Part shown: piece after piece, positions 18,691 to 27,603 of the stretch | Layout of the letters: every line of letters starts with the position of its first letter | Position numbering within the stretch: position 1 is the first letter of the stretch | Origin: CAG-411 sp045124315 | Lineage (GTDB): Bacteria; Bacillota; Clostridia; Lachnospirales; Lachnospiraceae | Assembly (NCBI GenBank): GCA_045124315.1 | Contig: JBGVLO010000046.1 | Coordinates: 1 to 64,000, forward strand | Direction: 5' to 3' | DNA: 64,000 bases | Translations under genes and position numbers: made by a program | Notes under the pieces: model-generated | Database searches by the model: none | Seen by the model: only the letters and a program-made list of their open reading frames with translations | What the model was told of the DNA's origin: nothing

Positions 18691-19140
18691 TCACGATGAC
18701 AAATATACTTCTATCACTTTTCCATTTTTCCTTTTTATTCCAAATACCAAACGAGATTTTCGGCATTCTTCCACTGTCTTCTTGAACTCTTTCTTCGTAT
18801 ACTTGTCGGGACCATACTGCGAACCATATACTAAATATTTCACATTCTTCGCCAATTTATATGTCCTCTTTTTATACTTCATAGGCTTTAGCTTTTTGCA
18901 ACCCTCAACATACTTATTTTCCCCTGTATACCTACATCGCTTAAATTTTGCCCATATAACGATATTTTTCTTCTTTATTTTCACTTTTTTTATTCCTGTT
19001 TTTTCACTATCATCGTAAATGCCATAATATTCTGTTATCATACTTTTCTTTTTTGCTGTTATGTTTTCTCTTGGCAAAATAGCTGTGCCGGCAATTATAA
19101 CAACCAACACGAAAATCAAATATTTTTTTTCTCTCTTCAT
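18691..19140 (-). CDS. Small exported or membrane-anchored basic protein
   Basis: This is a 149-aa protein with a KREKK start and a hydrophobic segment at about 7-24, so it has a signal peptide or anchor. The rest is Lys-rich with a repeated beta pattern (IKKVKIKKKNIVIWAKF, YKKRTYKLAKNVKYLVYG). It has a GGAG site. I do not recognise a family. It lies 37 bp after the TPR-like zinc-ribbon gene, in the same probable operon. Confidence 0.65.
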   Translation of the reverse strand: MKREKKYLIFVLVVIIAGTAILPRENITAKKKSMITEYYGIYDDSEKTGIKKVKIKKKNIVIWAKFKRCRYTGENKYVEGCKKLKPMKYKKRTYKLAKNVKYLVYGSQYGPDKYTKKEFKKTVEECRKSRLVFGIKRKNGKVIEVYLSS

Positions 19141-19177
19141 CTCTGTATTCTCCTTCTTGTCAAATGTATCTTTCTTT

Positions 19178-20440
19178 TTATTTCTCGCAGAATGTACGGA
19201 TTGCCTGATCCATCATTTCTTCCACCGTATCATCATTTCCATACACCGTGATATTTCCCTCTGTACAGCCTGCGCTCTCAATCTCTGAAATATTATATTC
19301 TTGTTCTAATTTTTCCTTCTCTTCCATATACTTCTTTTTGCTCACTTTTACTTCATCTATATAATAATATTTTTCTTCTTCCCCCAAACCACCATCAGTA
19401 TAAGTTTCTAATAACTCTACAACATGCTCTAAGTTTCCATCTTCAAGCTTATAATAATCATCAATAAATGCCCCCATACCAGAATTCTGACTGCAGATCA
19501 ATGATTGCTTTGGCACAAATTCCATTCTTCCATAACTTCCAAATGCGTCCAACACATTACCATCATCATCATACACAACCTTCTCTGCATGACCATCAAT
19601 CATTGTATAAATCCAGCAACCATCTGCATGGCTACTGCCCAGATATACAACTAATTCTGGTATGGTATCATCGTCAATATATGCTAAAGAAAATCCTCCA
19701 CACGTACATTCCTTAAATGTTTGTATCTCATCATATTCCCAATAATCATACTCCTCTTCCTCCAGCACTTCTATATAAGCCCTTCTCCACTCCAACATCT
19801 GATACAATTCTTTTGCTTCCTTCACATCCGGTGCCTTTTCCAAATAGGACATGGCACTTTCATAATCCGATGTCTGGTAAGCTTCCTCACCCAGTTCATA
19901 ATAACAATTTTGTATCTGCTCTTCGGAATCCTCATAGGTATCGATTTCTGTAAACGCATCTATGGCATCTTCATACTGCCTGTCCAGATACAACTCTTTG
20001 GCAATTTCATACTGACACTTTGTAACCCATTCTGCAGAATCACTGTATGCTTCAAGCTGTTCATAGATTTCTTTTGCCTCTTTGAACTTCTCGTTCTTGT
20101 ACGCTTCCCCTGCCATACCATACTGACACTCTAACAATTGGCTTTCTGCATTTTTAAAATCCTCTAACTTTTCAAATGTTTTATATGCCTTGGAATATTC
20201 GCCATCTTTCAGTAAAGCTTCTGCCTCTTTGTAACTGCTAAATTTTTCACAATACGGCTTTATCACTACCACTCCCACGACAGACGCAGCTACACACACA
20301 ACAAATACAGAAATTCCAATAATCCAGGCCTTTTTTCCTTTTTTCTTACCTTCTTTTTCTTTTTTTACAGGTGAACCACATTTCCCGCAGAACTTTTCTT
20401 TGGGCTGTAATTCATTTCCACAATTTTCACAAAATCTCAT
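19178..20440 (-). CDS. Membrane-anchored zinc-ribbon protein with TPR-like repeats
   Basis: This is a 420-aa protein. The N-terminal zinc ribbon (Cys 4, 7, 18, 21) and a membrane helix (about 39-61) are followed by five or so helical repeats (about 70-210) of the form YxxAEALLKDGEYSKAYKTFEKL, typical of TPR/Sel1-like solenoids. A C-terminal domain of about 200 residues contains AYIDDDTIPELVVY, similar in style to the acidic motif in the discoidin paralogue at 16679-18577. It is 34 bp downstream of the WG-repeat gene. A role in extracytoplasmic protein binding is inferred. Confidence 0.75.
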   Translation of the reverse strand: MRFCENCGNELQPKEKFCGKCGSPVKKEKEGKKKGKKAWIIGISVFVVCVAASVVGVVVIKPYCEKFSSYKEAEALLKDGEYSKAYKTFEKLEDFKNAESQLLECQYGMAGEAYKNEKFKEAKEIYEQLEAYSDSAEWVTKCQYEIAKELYLDRQYEDAIDAFTEIDTYEDSEEQIQNCYYELGEEAYQTSDYESAMSYLEKAPDVKEAKELYQMLEWRRAYIEVLEEEEYDYWEYDEIQTFKECTCGGFSLAYIDDDTIPELVVYLGSSHADGCWIYTMIDGHAEKVVYDDDGNVLDAFGSYGRMEFVPKQSLICSQNSGMGAFIDDYYKLEDGNLEHVVELLETYTDGGLGEEEKYYYIDEVKVSKKKYMEEKEKLEQEYNISEIESAGCTEGNITVYGNDDTVEEMMDQAIRTFCEK

Positions 20441-20474
20441 AATTTATTCTCCATTTTTTCATACCATTTGCTTG

Positions 20475-22226
20475 TTATTCAAATTTTACTTTCTTCCCTT
20501 GTGCATTAATATAGAATTCTTTTCCATTTTCGTCCGTTACTTTCGCCAAACCATTTTCTTCAAATCCTTCTGCACTTCGATACTTCGCATCTAGAGCCAA
20601 TTTCCCGGACGAGTCGATATAACCATATTTTTCTTCCTCAACTCTAACACAAGCTAATCCGTTCTCCGCAAATCCATCTGCATAATCGTATATTTCTTCT
20701 ATTTCAAAGGTTCCCTTTTCGTTGACATAACCAAACAATTCCGAGTCTGTATCCTTAACGCAAGCCAGTCCGTTCTCAGAAAAATCAATTTCACTATGAG
20801 CATGATATTTGGGTTTTATCACAACTTTACCCTTCTCATCAATCCAACCAATTAACACTGTATCTCCACTAAAAATCCCTATACCAACCAATCCATTTTC
20901 CGTAAATGTACCAGTCCAATAATACTTTGGTTCTATGACATATTCCCCTTTTTCATTGATAAATCCATAAGCATATTCATAGGCATCATAGTCTCCCTCC
21001 TCATTATATTCATCATAGATCCATGGATCTCCATAGCAATCCTCGTAATACTCTTCATAGCTGTCATAGTATTCATACTCATCATCGTCGTAATACTCCT
21101 CTTTGTAATCCCAATAATCATCCGGATGTACCTTTTCCCCAGATGGTTCATGTTCTATAGCTACGGGTGCCAGTCCATTCTCGGTAAAATCCCCTGCATT
21201 TTCATATTTTGCCTTAATAACGTAATTGTCATTTTTATCGATATATCCCATTTTATCGTCTTCTGTTAAGGCCACACATGCCAGCCCGTTATCGGCAAAA
21301 TCTCCTGCCACTTCATACTTTTCCCCTATGACATATTCACCATCTTGATCTATGAAACCATACCCTGATTGTTCATAATACGACGTGCGCACTCTTGCCA
21401 AACCATTTTTTGCAAATCCATATGCTTCGAAATATACCGCTTTTATTTTGCACTTTCCTTTCTCATCAATATACCCATATTTCCCATTCTCACCTTTGAC
21501 ACATGCCAGCCCATTTTCTGCAAAATCGCCTGCATCGTCATACTGTGGCTTTATGACATACTTGCCCTTCCTATCTATATAGCCATATTTTCCACCTACA
21601 CAAACTCTAGCCAGCCCATTTTCTGCGAAATCTGCTGCACCTTCAAATTTGGCATCAATCACCATTTTTCCATGGCAATTCATATATCCCCAGAAATGAT
21701 TTTCACCTACCACTTTTGTAAGTCCATTATCAGAAAATTTCCCGACATTGATATACTCTGCCTTTAGTTTCACCTTTCCCTTTTTGTCCTTAAATCCCAC
21801 TTTACCATGTTCAGTATAGTGCACCCACTGAGTCGCTTGTTTCGGTTCTAATACCTGCTTTTCGACATACATCCAGACACCGGCTCCAACCACCATAAGA
21901 AACACCAGAAATAGACTGAACCACTTTATAGAAATCTTAGGAAGGGTTATTCTGCTGTTCTTTTTGCTTTCACTTCCAGATGCCTTTTGCATTTTATTCA
22001 AAAAATTCTTTCCTACTGTAGATTCCTCTTTTAAGCTTATAATCGGGGCATAGGTTCCACAGTTTCCACAATAGGATTTCTGTACAGTCGCTCCACAACT
22101 GCCACAAAACTTTCCCATTTCTTCTTCCACAGAAAATTTTTCATACTTCTCAAGCAGACATCCACATTGCGGACAATACCTACTCCTATCCCCAATGCTG
22201 GTACCACATTTCTCACAAAAATTCAT
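20475..22226 (-). CDS. Membrane-anchored double zinc-ribbon protein with WG repeats
   Basis: This is a 583-aa protein. Two zinc ribbons (Cys 4/7/18/21 and a second at about 39-57) precede a membrane helix (about 97-117). From about 150 to the end lie nine or ten WG-type beta repeats (GYIDxKGKYVIKPxYDxAGDFAENGLACV pattern in pieces). A strongly acidic Asp/Glu/Tyr insertion lies at about 375-420. WG repeats are common in surface proteins of Lachnospiraceae; a ligand is not known. It is 20 bp after the coiled-coil zinc-ribbon gene. Confidence 0.8.
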   Translation of the reverse strand: MNFCEKCGTSIGDRSRYCPQCGCLLEKYEKFSVEEEMGKFCGSCGATVQKSYCGNCGTYAPIISLKEESTVGKNFLNKMQKASGSESKKNSRITLPKISIKWFSLFLVFLMVVGAGVWMYVEKQVLEPKQATQWVHYTEHGKVGFKDKKGKVKLKAEYINVGKFSDNGLTKVVGENHFWGYMNCHGKMVIDAKFEGAADFAENGLARVCVGGKYGYIDRKGKYVIKPQYDDAGDFAENGLACVKGENGKYGYIDEKGKCKIKAVYFEAYGFAKNGLARVRTSYYEQSGYGFIDQDGEYVIGEKYEVAGDFADNGLACVALTEDDKMGYIDKNDNYVIKAKYENAGDFTENGLAPVAIEHEPSGEKVHPDDYWDYKEEYYDDDEYEYYDSYEEYYEDCYGDPWIYDEYNEEGDYDAYEYAYGFINEKGEYVIEPKYYWTGTFTENGLVGIGIFSGDTVLIGWIDEKGKVVIKPKYHAHSEIDFSENGLACVKDTDSELFGYVNEKGTFEIEEIYDYADGFAENGLACVRVEEEKYGYIDSSGKLALDAKYRSAEGFEENGLAKVTDENGKEFYINAQGKKVKFE

Positions 22227-22246
22227 TTTACACTTTCTCCCTTATC

Positions 22247-22615
22247 CTATTCTGTCAACAAAATTCCGCATACCTCACAAAAGTTTTGTCCTTTTTTTAC
22301 TTCTGCTCCACACCGTTTGCAAGTTCCTATAAACTGCGCTGCATGCTCTTTCATGGAATATCCGCAGCTGCCACAAAATGCACTGTTTTCTCCAATCTGT
22401 CCCCCACAATTTGGACATTGACCTTCCGCTTCCATCCAGTTCCCCGTAATTTTCGCAATTTCCAGATCGATTTTAGCAATGCTCTCTACAATACTAAGCA
22501 CTTCATCGCTTATCTCCTGCTTTGTCTCCCGAAGTACTTTATATTGAATTTCTCCTAACTGTAACACAGCTTCTGCCCGTTTTATTTTTAATTGTTTTTC
22601 ATTTAAATTTTCCAT
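22247..22615 (-). CDS. Small coiled-coil protein with two zinc ribbons
   Basis: This is a 122-aa protein. The N-terminal half (about 1-58) is charged and helical, probably coiled coil. The C-terminal half carries two zinc ribbons (CPNC...CGSC and CKRC...CEVC). It has no membrane helix, unlike its operon partners. It is the first gene of the run of nine minus-strand genes reaching 10884 (gaps of 20, 34, 37, 113, 151, 39, 245 and 43 bp). A GGGAG site precedes the ATG. Its function is unknown. Confidence 0.75.
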   Translation of the reverse strand: MENLNEKQLKIKRAEAVLQLGEIQYKVLRETKQEISDEVLSIVESIAKIDLEIAKITGNWMEAEGQCPNCGGQIGENSAFCGSCGYSMKEHAAQFIGTCKRCGAEVKKGQNFCEVCGILLTE

Positions 22616-22824
22616 AACTTTCTCCCTTCATCCAAAGCGTCGTTACTGTCTCCTGCAGCACACGCAAAATACCAATGTATATGGTATCATTTATTAAAAC
22701 CTTGTAATAGCATTTTTTTCGTTATTTTCATTATTTCTCTACTTTCGACAATTTTCCCGCTTTCCAAACCCCTATTTTTAGGTAATATTGCACACTGTCA
22801 CAGTAGCATTCTAAAAGAAAGAAA

Positions 22825-22863
22825 AACCTACCCTATGGAACCTCTCAAACCATAGGATAGGTT
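22825..22863 (-). terminator. Intrinsic terminator after the HNH gene
   Basis: A 14-bp stem (AACCTATCCTATGG with near-perfect partner) and a T-rich tail lie just past the HNH endonuclease stop. It separates that gene from the zinc-ribbon operon. Confidence 0.85.
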
Positions 22864-22869
22864 TTCTAG

Positions 22870-23661
22870 TTAATTGTATTTGTCATACAACTCTTTCAAT
22901 TCTTCTTTCTCTATGTACAATCCTGCATTTTTCAATGCTTCAATCTGGGTAGAATAAATCACATCAATCAGATTATCTCTGTATTCTTTATCCCCCAAAT
23001 GGATCATTCTGTGGTGACATGGACATAGAGGAATCAGATTGCTGACATGATCGACGCTTGTCTCAAATCTGTCTCGGTATTTCTTCGGAATAAAATGATG
23101 TCGCTCATAATAAGCATCTCTACTTCGATTTTCAAAACGCACCGATGTGCAACCTTTTACAATACATGCGACATTTTGATAGGCACCTGTGTACTCTGTC
23201 TTTTTGATAAGTGGTGTATGCTCCGCCAAATTCACTTTCGAAACGCGGGCACCACGATCCATCAAACGGAATAACAGCGACTCTTTTTCTTCTATAATAT
23301 ATGGTCTCTGCAAACTTCCCTGTACTTGAAACTCATCGTATAGGACGGAAGAATGAATTCCTCCTTCTATAAAATAAGTATCTCCAAGCACTAACTTTCT
23401 GGTGTACTTTTTATCACCAATCTGCCACTCTCCATCCTCGTAAGTGGTTACATTAGAAAAGGAAATCACATACTTATTAAAAGTTACAATAAGACCTTCC
23501 ACATCTTTCTCATGAACTGTGAGATAGAAACCTCCCTGTGCATCGATCAACAGTTTTAAGAACTGAATTCCGGTACAATCTGAACTCTGTGTGGGATCTA
23601 ACGCATAGTCATCCTTCACAACAGACTTGGCTAAATTAATGATTCGTATTTTCAAATCCAT
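22870..23661 (-). CDS. HNH endonuclease-domain protein
   Basis: This is a 263-aa protein. The C-terminal third holds an HNH fold: ERHHFIPKK (first His), then VDHVSNLIPLCPCHHRMIH (Asn and last His, with a single CPC in place of a full zinc knuckle). The first 170 residues form a beta-rich domain I do not recognise. Such two-domain HNH proteins are often restriction-like or mobile-element nucleases. It is transcribed alone, ending in its own terminator. It lies next to repeats on its upstream side. Confidence 0.8.
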   Translation of the reverse strand: MDLKIRIINLAKSVVKDDYALDPTQSSDCTGIQFLKLLIDAQGGFYLTVHEKDVEGLIVTFNKYVISFSNVTTYEDGEWQIGDKKYTRKLVLGDTYFIEGGIHSSVLYDEFQVQGSLQRPYIIEEKESLLFRLMDRGARVSKVNLAEHTPLIKKTEYTGAYQNVACIVKGCTSVRFENRSRDAYYERHHFIPKKYRDRFETSVDHVSNLIPLCPCHHRMIHLGDKEYRDNLIDVIYSTQIEALKNAGLYIEKEELKELYDKYN

Positions 23662-23730
23662 CTTCTCCTCTCAACGTATATAAAATAATTAATCGATTTC
23701 TATTCTATCAGATAGTCCTTGGTTTCACAA

Positions 23731-23798
23731 TATGATACCAGGGTCAAAAGGACTGACCCCACATGAGCTGTTAGCAGCGTAGCAATTCGTAGGTATCA
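23731..23798. repeat. Small palindromic repeat (ATGATACC ends)
   Basis: ATGATACC at the left end pairs with GGTATCAT at the right end. The inner block GGGTCAAAAGG recurs at 40447-40464 in a similar context (GATGCCGGGGTCAAAAGG). The rest of the 446-bp gene-free stretch (23662-24107) holds the XRE promoter and otherwise nothing I can name. Confidence 0.5.
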
Positions 23799-23981
23799 TT
23801 AATTTGTCTATATTCAATTTTCACTGTGCATAAATAGTTCGTGGTTACAGTACACCGAAACCGGAACTAAATTTTTTGGTGGCAATGAGCCCCAGGAAAA
23901 GCCATCTATACTCTTATAAGGGTATATAATGCTATTTTTAGGTTACATCCAAAAAAAACCTATACCTTGTTCTTTCCCGCT

Positions 23982-24009
23982 TTGACTTCCTTATAATTAA
24001 TAGTATTCT
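23982..24009 (+). promoter_or_regulatory. Predicted promoter of the XRE regulator
   Basis: TTGACT (23982-23987) and TATTCT (24004-24009) are separated by 16 bases. They lie about 100 bases before the XRE start. Confidence 0.5.
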
Positions 24010-24107
24010 GTGCAGTTTTGAATAACTACACAACCTTGTTCCAACCGAACAATTTTCGCGTATGGATTTTACAATTTTATCTATACTATACACAAAGGAG
24101 CATTGCT

Positions 24108-24476
24108 ATGGAAAATAATTATAAAATAGATTTTGGAAAACGGCTGAAAAAAGAGCGTAAGCTTCGCAAACTCACCCAGGAACAAATGGCTGAAAAGTTA
24201 GATATTTCCCTGAAACATTACGGTGCGGTAGAGCGGGGATTAACCGGCTTATCTACCGAAAATCTGATTCACCTAAGTAACATTTTGGGACTGAGTCTGG
24301 ACTATCTTTTGAAAGGGGAAAACAACGGGAATGCCTCCCCTCTCAATGAAATAGAGGAACTATTCCTTAGTTGTCCACCCTCCAAACGCATATATCTTTT
24401 GGAAGTCCTTCGCTCAGCCGTTCAATTGTCCTTGGACGAGTTGACAGACAAAAGCGTAGATTCCCATACCCCATAG
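24108..24476 (+). CDS. XRE-family HTH regulator
   Basis: The start at 24108 has AAAGGAG 7 bases upstream. The 122-aa protein has a Cro/C1-type HTH at about 8-65 (LTQEQMAEKLDISLKHYGAVERG) and a short C-terminal helical tail. It overlaps the 3' end of the convergent gene at 24422-25210 by 55 bp. Likely a DNA-binding repressor or phase regulator; the target is unknown. Confidence 0.85.
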   Translation: MENNYKIDFGKRLKKERKLRKLTQEQMAEKLDISLKHYGAVERGLTGLSTENLIHLSNILGLSLDYLLKGENNGNASPLNEIEELFLSCPPSKRIYLLEVLRSAVQLSLDELTDKSVDSHTP

Positions 24477-25210
24477 TCCTGTTCCGGCATCTGTTTTTGC
24501 ATTGTTTTTTTTACAAACCGTTTTCCCAGCATAGACATATCCGGTGCATTCTCTCCCATACAACAGACTTTATCATATCCATCTGCCTGATCTATCCACA
24601 GATTTCCCAGTAATGAATCGAAACTTTCCACATTTTGCAACAATCTTTCCACCACTTCTTTATCCGGCTTTTTACGGAGAAAGATTTGTTCCAGTACAGG
24701 TTGCATTTTCTCTGCCGATTCTCTGCGCTCCACACACACATACAAACAAACCAATGCTGCCATTACTTCCAGAAAAGCCTTCTGTCCAAAAATCCATTCA
24801 GCATCTTCAAAGTCATCCAGTTTTTCATAAATTGCTAAGGCCAGTTCCTTTTCCATGTACTGAAAAAAAAGTTCTGCCTCCTGCAAAATATTTTCCTTTA
24901 CAGTTATGGTCTTTCCCAGAAGATTTAAAAGTTTCCTTCTTCCCTCAAAAAACTCATAGCTGTCATACTGTAATTGATCCAAATTTTCGGATACTTTTAA
25001 AATGCTTTTTATTTCTTCCTCTGTAAAACAGCTTACCGGATATTTGTTTTTTAAATAGGAAGCCGCTACTTCTGCATTTTTCCACATTTGCAAAAAGTCC
25101 AACTCCTTCTCCCATTCTTCCCCAAAAAAGGAATCCAACATCATTTCTTTTATCTTTCTTATCATTTGTCTTTTTCTAACCAATCTTTTATTCAGGACAA
25201 CATCACACAT
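24422..25210 (-). CDS. Hypothetical helical protein
   Basis: ATG at 25210 is chosen, with GGAGGGA 6 bases upstream; a TTG in the same frame at 25225 overlaps that site. The protein has about 262 aa. It is almost entirely charged alpha helix with two Cys-containing hydrophobic stretches (ALVCLYVCVERR). I recognise no domain. It diverges from the WYL regulator and converges with the XRE gene, so control by either regulator is plausible but only inferred. Confidence 0.65.
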   Translation of the reverse strand: MCDVVLNKRLVRKRQMIRKIKEMMLDSFFGEEWEKELDFLQMWKNAEVAASYLKNKYPVSCFTEEEIKSILKVSENLDQLQYDSYEFFEGRRKLLNLLGKTITVKENILQEAELFFQYMEKELALAIYEKLDDFEDAEWIFGQKAFLEVMAALVCLYVCVERRESAEKMQPVLEQIFLRKKPDKEVVERLLQNVESFDSLLGNLWIDQADGYDKVCCMGENAPDMSMLGKRFVKKTMQKQMPEQDYGVWESTLLSVNSSKDN

Positions 25211-25230
25211 ACAAATTCCCTCCAATTTTG

Positions 25231-25259
25231 TTTACCTAACAAAAGCTTTTGTGTATAAT
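25231..25259 (+). promoter_or_regulatory. Possible promoter of the WYL regulator
   Basis: TATAAT (25254-25259) is preceded at 17 bases by TTTACC (25231-25236), a 4-of-6 match to the -35 consensus. Confidence 0.45.
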
Positions 25260-25310
25260 GGATATGACATTAGGTATCACACCCTTTATCAGACATTATA
25301 TATCACTAGC

Positions 25311-25328
25311 TAACGCATATATGCGTTA
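25311..25328. promoter_or_regulatory. Perfect 18-bp palindrome, possible operator
   Basis: TAACGCATATATGCGTTA is a perfect dyad about 50 bases after the predicted promoter and 24 bases before the WYL start. Its length and symmetry suit a dimeric DNA-binding protein such as the WYL regulator itself. It could also form an RNA hairpin. Confidence 0.5.
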
Positions 25329-25352
25329 CCGACTTAAAGGAGAACATACACC

Positions 25353-26903
25353 ATGACAAAAAACGAACAAACACTATACACTTATATCATTCGCATCTTA
25401 TATAACCATTCCAGATATTCCCGCTTTGTGGAACGAAACTCCCCTCAAAACAAATATCTCACCGCAGAAGAAATTCTTGTGCTTCTAAAGGAAACTGCCC
25501 AACAGGAACCGACTTTGGAAGCATGCTTACAGCAGTTCCCAAATCTTCTTCCTTATAACTTAGATCAATTCCTGTCTACCGTGAAAGACCTGGAGTATCC
25601 AAAGGAAATAAACCCGAAAATTTTTTACTGCAACGAAGAAAACAGCGAAGGAAAAACGATTATACAAGTTAGTGCTCCCGGTCAGCCCTTTCAATATGCC
25701 ATTCCCAAAAAGAGGGAAATCTCTGTTCCAAAAAACTATGAAAGCAACGACTTTCTTGTTTTACTTGGCATTGTTGTTACCAAAACCGAAAATGGCTCTT
25801 TCAAAATTTCTGATTTGAAAAAGACCCTACGGGAACTTGCAGGAGAACATACGCCAAGTACACAGACCATTACCCGAATTGCAAAAAAATTGTCCAATGA
25901 TGAGAATGTAAAAAAGCTTGGATTTTATATTGAATGCGACATGGATGATCGAACACGTGTCAACGAAGAACTGACCTTTTCTGTCTACAAAATATTTGAT
26001 CCATTTGAGGCAAGTATGTTGGCAGACATGCTAAAAACTTACCCTTATTACTCTGCCGAATTTGCAAACAGGTTAATTGAAAAGTTACAGTTTTTTGATG
26101 AAAATGGAACCTATACTTTTTCCACAAACAAAAAGGATGTACTATATCAACCTTCTCCTAATATTCCTACTTTAATGGACACTTCTATTCGGGGAAGTTT
26201 TCGACTGGAATCAAAGGAATGTGACCAGTTTTTGCATCACATCGAACAGTTAAAACATATTCTTCGATTAAAATGCAAAGCCATAATGACTTACGGTCAG
26301 CGCATCCTTGATCCTGAGAAAGAACGGGATCAAATTCTTGCCGTTCGGGAGACAACTGTCATTCACCCACATGAACTGGTATGGGCAAATGGATATTACT
26401 ATTTCGTTGCCACCCCAGAAAATGAGGATGGCGTATGTGAAAAGCATGCACATAACTACCGGATCGACCGTATTATCAAGTTGGAAGAACTGGAAAATGA
26501 AAGGGCAAAACCTATTTTTGATGATCAGGAGGATTTTTCTAACGGACGAGGTGCTAATTTTTCTCCTGTTGCCTACAGAGGCACCCACAACATGATGATG
26601 CGCGGCGATATTTACAACATAAAGTTAAAATGTAAGAAGCCATTGCTTAGCCATGTATTAGACTGCTTTGGAACCAATACCAAGATCAAGAAACTTCACG
26701 GAAAAGATGAAGACTGGTTCGAGGCATCCTTCCGTTCTACCCTTGGTGGGGTTGCCTATGGCGTCACACAATACATGGATGAATGTATTGTTTTAGAACC
26801 GGAGGAATTAAGAAATATGGTATTTAAGAACATTGCCACGGGTCTGGCAAATTATGCAGACGCAGGATTGCTTCCTGAGGATCTGCAAGCATACTATAAG
26901 TAA
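25353..26903 (+). CDS. WYL-domain transcriptional regulator
   Basis: This is a 516-aa protein with AAAGGAGA before the ATG. The N-terminal region is helical and may hold a winged helix (about 120-200, KISDLKKTLRELAGEHTPSTQTITRI). The WYL domain lies at about 305-390: an AIMTYGQ strand, then HPHELVWANGYYYFVA and HNYRIDRI. A WCX-like C-terminal extension follows. WYL domains bind ligands, possibly nucleic acids or nucleotides, and such regulators often control defence or DNA-damage genes. The stop codon lies inside a palindromic repeat. Confidence 0.85.
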   Translation: MTKNEQTLYTYIIRILYNHSRYSRFVERNSPQNKYLTAEEILVLLKETAQQEPTLEACLQQFPNLLPYNLDQFLSTVKDLEYPKEINPKIFYCNEENSEGKTIIQVSAPGQPFQYAIPKKREISVPKNYESNDFLVLLGIVVTKTENGSFKISDLKKTLRELAGEHTPSTQTITRIAKKLSNDENVKKLGFYIECDMDDRTRVNEELTFSVYKIFDPFEASMLADMLKTYPYYSAEFANRLIEKLQFFDENGTYTFSTNKKDVLYQPSPNIPTLMDTSIRGSFRLESKECDQFLHHIEQLKHILRLKCKAIMTYGQRILDPEKERDQILAVRETTVIHPHELVWANGYYYFVATPENEDGVCEKHAHNYRIDRIIKLEELENERAKPIFDDQEDFSNGRGANFSPVAYRGTHNMMMRGDIYNIKLKCKKPLLSHVLDCFGTNTKIKKLHGKDEDWFEASFRSTLGGVAYGVTQYMDECIVLEPEELRNMVFKNIATGLANYADAGLLPEDLQAYYK

Positions 26904-26985
26904 TAGTTACAGTTCACAGGCAATGTCATTTACTTAAGCATTGAACTTTTACGAAGGGATTGGCCTGCGAACTGTAACTTTTACT
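26899..26985. repeat. GTWACWGTTCA-family palindrome at the WYL stop codon
   Basis: The core ends are GTTACAGTTCACAGGC (26906-26921) and its complement (26963-26978), with one mismatch. The symmetry extends outward for six more bases. It overlaps the TAA stop. No flanking duplication could be seen, probably because the flanks themselves are palindromic. Confidence 0.7.
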
Positions 26986-27024
26986 ATGCTGTGCAACTCG
27001 ATCCATCATTGTTACTGCTAAACG

Positions 27025-27066
27025 AAAAAATAGCGCCTATGCCTGATAAGCTAGCGCTATTTTTTT
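27025..27066. terminator. Bidirectional intrinsic terminator
   Basis: The AAAAAATAGCGC arm pairs with GCGCTATTTTTT. It serves the WYL gene on the plus strand and the small membrane gene on the minus strand. Confidence 0.85.
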
Positions 27067-27073
27067 ACACTTT

Positions 27074-27397
27074 CTATTCCTTTCTAAGATACACAAACCA
27101 ATAAATTGGAAATACAAATATATTAAAGGAATATAGGCAAATGCACCAAACCACTTTTGCTAATGTACTCATTTCCTGCTTCTTGATTGTCTTAACAATC
27201 AGCCAGATCATTACGCCGTACACAGCAATAACTGCTAGAATTGCAAGACAAAACAATAAAATTGGAAGTATTTCATCTGGTACTTGTGAAAAGAATTCCG
27301 TTTTTTCTGTTATGGAATACTGCAATAATGGAATGCAGGTTACAAAAAACAAAATCAATGGTAATATGCATATAATAAATGATAATACTTTTTTCAT
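27074..27397 (-). CDS. Small polytopic membrane protein
   Basis: This is a 107-aa protein with AAAGGAG before the ATG. Three hydrophobic segments are visible at about 5-28, 43-68 and 80-103. The last, ending FPIYWFVYLRK, resembles small membrane proteins of unknown role found beside transporters. There is no catalytic motif. It faces the WYL gene across a shared terminator. Confidence 0.65.
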   Translation of the reverse strand: MKKVLSFIICILPLILFFVTCIPLLQYSITEKTEFFSQVPDEILPILLFCLAILAVIAVYGVMIWLIVKTIKKQEMSTLAKVVWCICLYSFNIFVFPIYWFVYLRKE

Positions 27398-27575
27398 AAG
27401 TACTCCTTTCTCTCCAAAGAATGTATGTTTTTATTATCCTTCTGCTCAATTTCTGAATATTGAATAGAAGGATATAAATTATATTTTTTTGAGATAAATT
27501 GTCGATTTTTATCAAACAATATGTTATTATAGTCATCGGTCAAATTAAATTGTGTAGGGATAGTTCGGTGATTGC

Positions 27576-27595
27576 CCTTTTCGGAAACGGAAAGG
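27576..27595 (+). promoter_or_regulatory. Hairpin covering the ribosome binding site of the 27-aa peptide
   Basis: CCTTTTCG and CGGAAAGG form an 8-bp stem with a GAAA tetraloop. The 3' arm overlaps the AAAGGAGG site (27591-27598), so translation of the peptide would be restrained until the hairpin opens. This is a common feature of type I toxin mRNAs. Confidence 0.5.
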
Positions 27596-27603
27596 AGGAA
27601 GCT

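Noticed and set aside
18167..19018. Plus-strand frame of 283 codons
   Set aside because: It is antisense to zinc-ribbon and Lys-rich genes. The Phe/Leu-rich product is the expected shadow of Lys/Glu-rich coding sequence.
20933..21151. Met-rich frame inside the WG-repeat gene
   Set aside because: This is the out-of-frame reading of the acidic Tyr/Asp/Glu insertion of the WG protein.
20475..22226. Possible CRISPR or DNA-level tandem repeat in the WG-repeat gene
   Set aside because: The periodicity is at the protein level (WG repeats) with diverged codons. No identical spaced DNA repeats occur here or elsewhere in the window.
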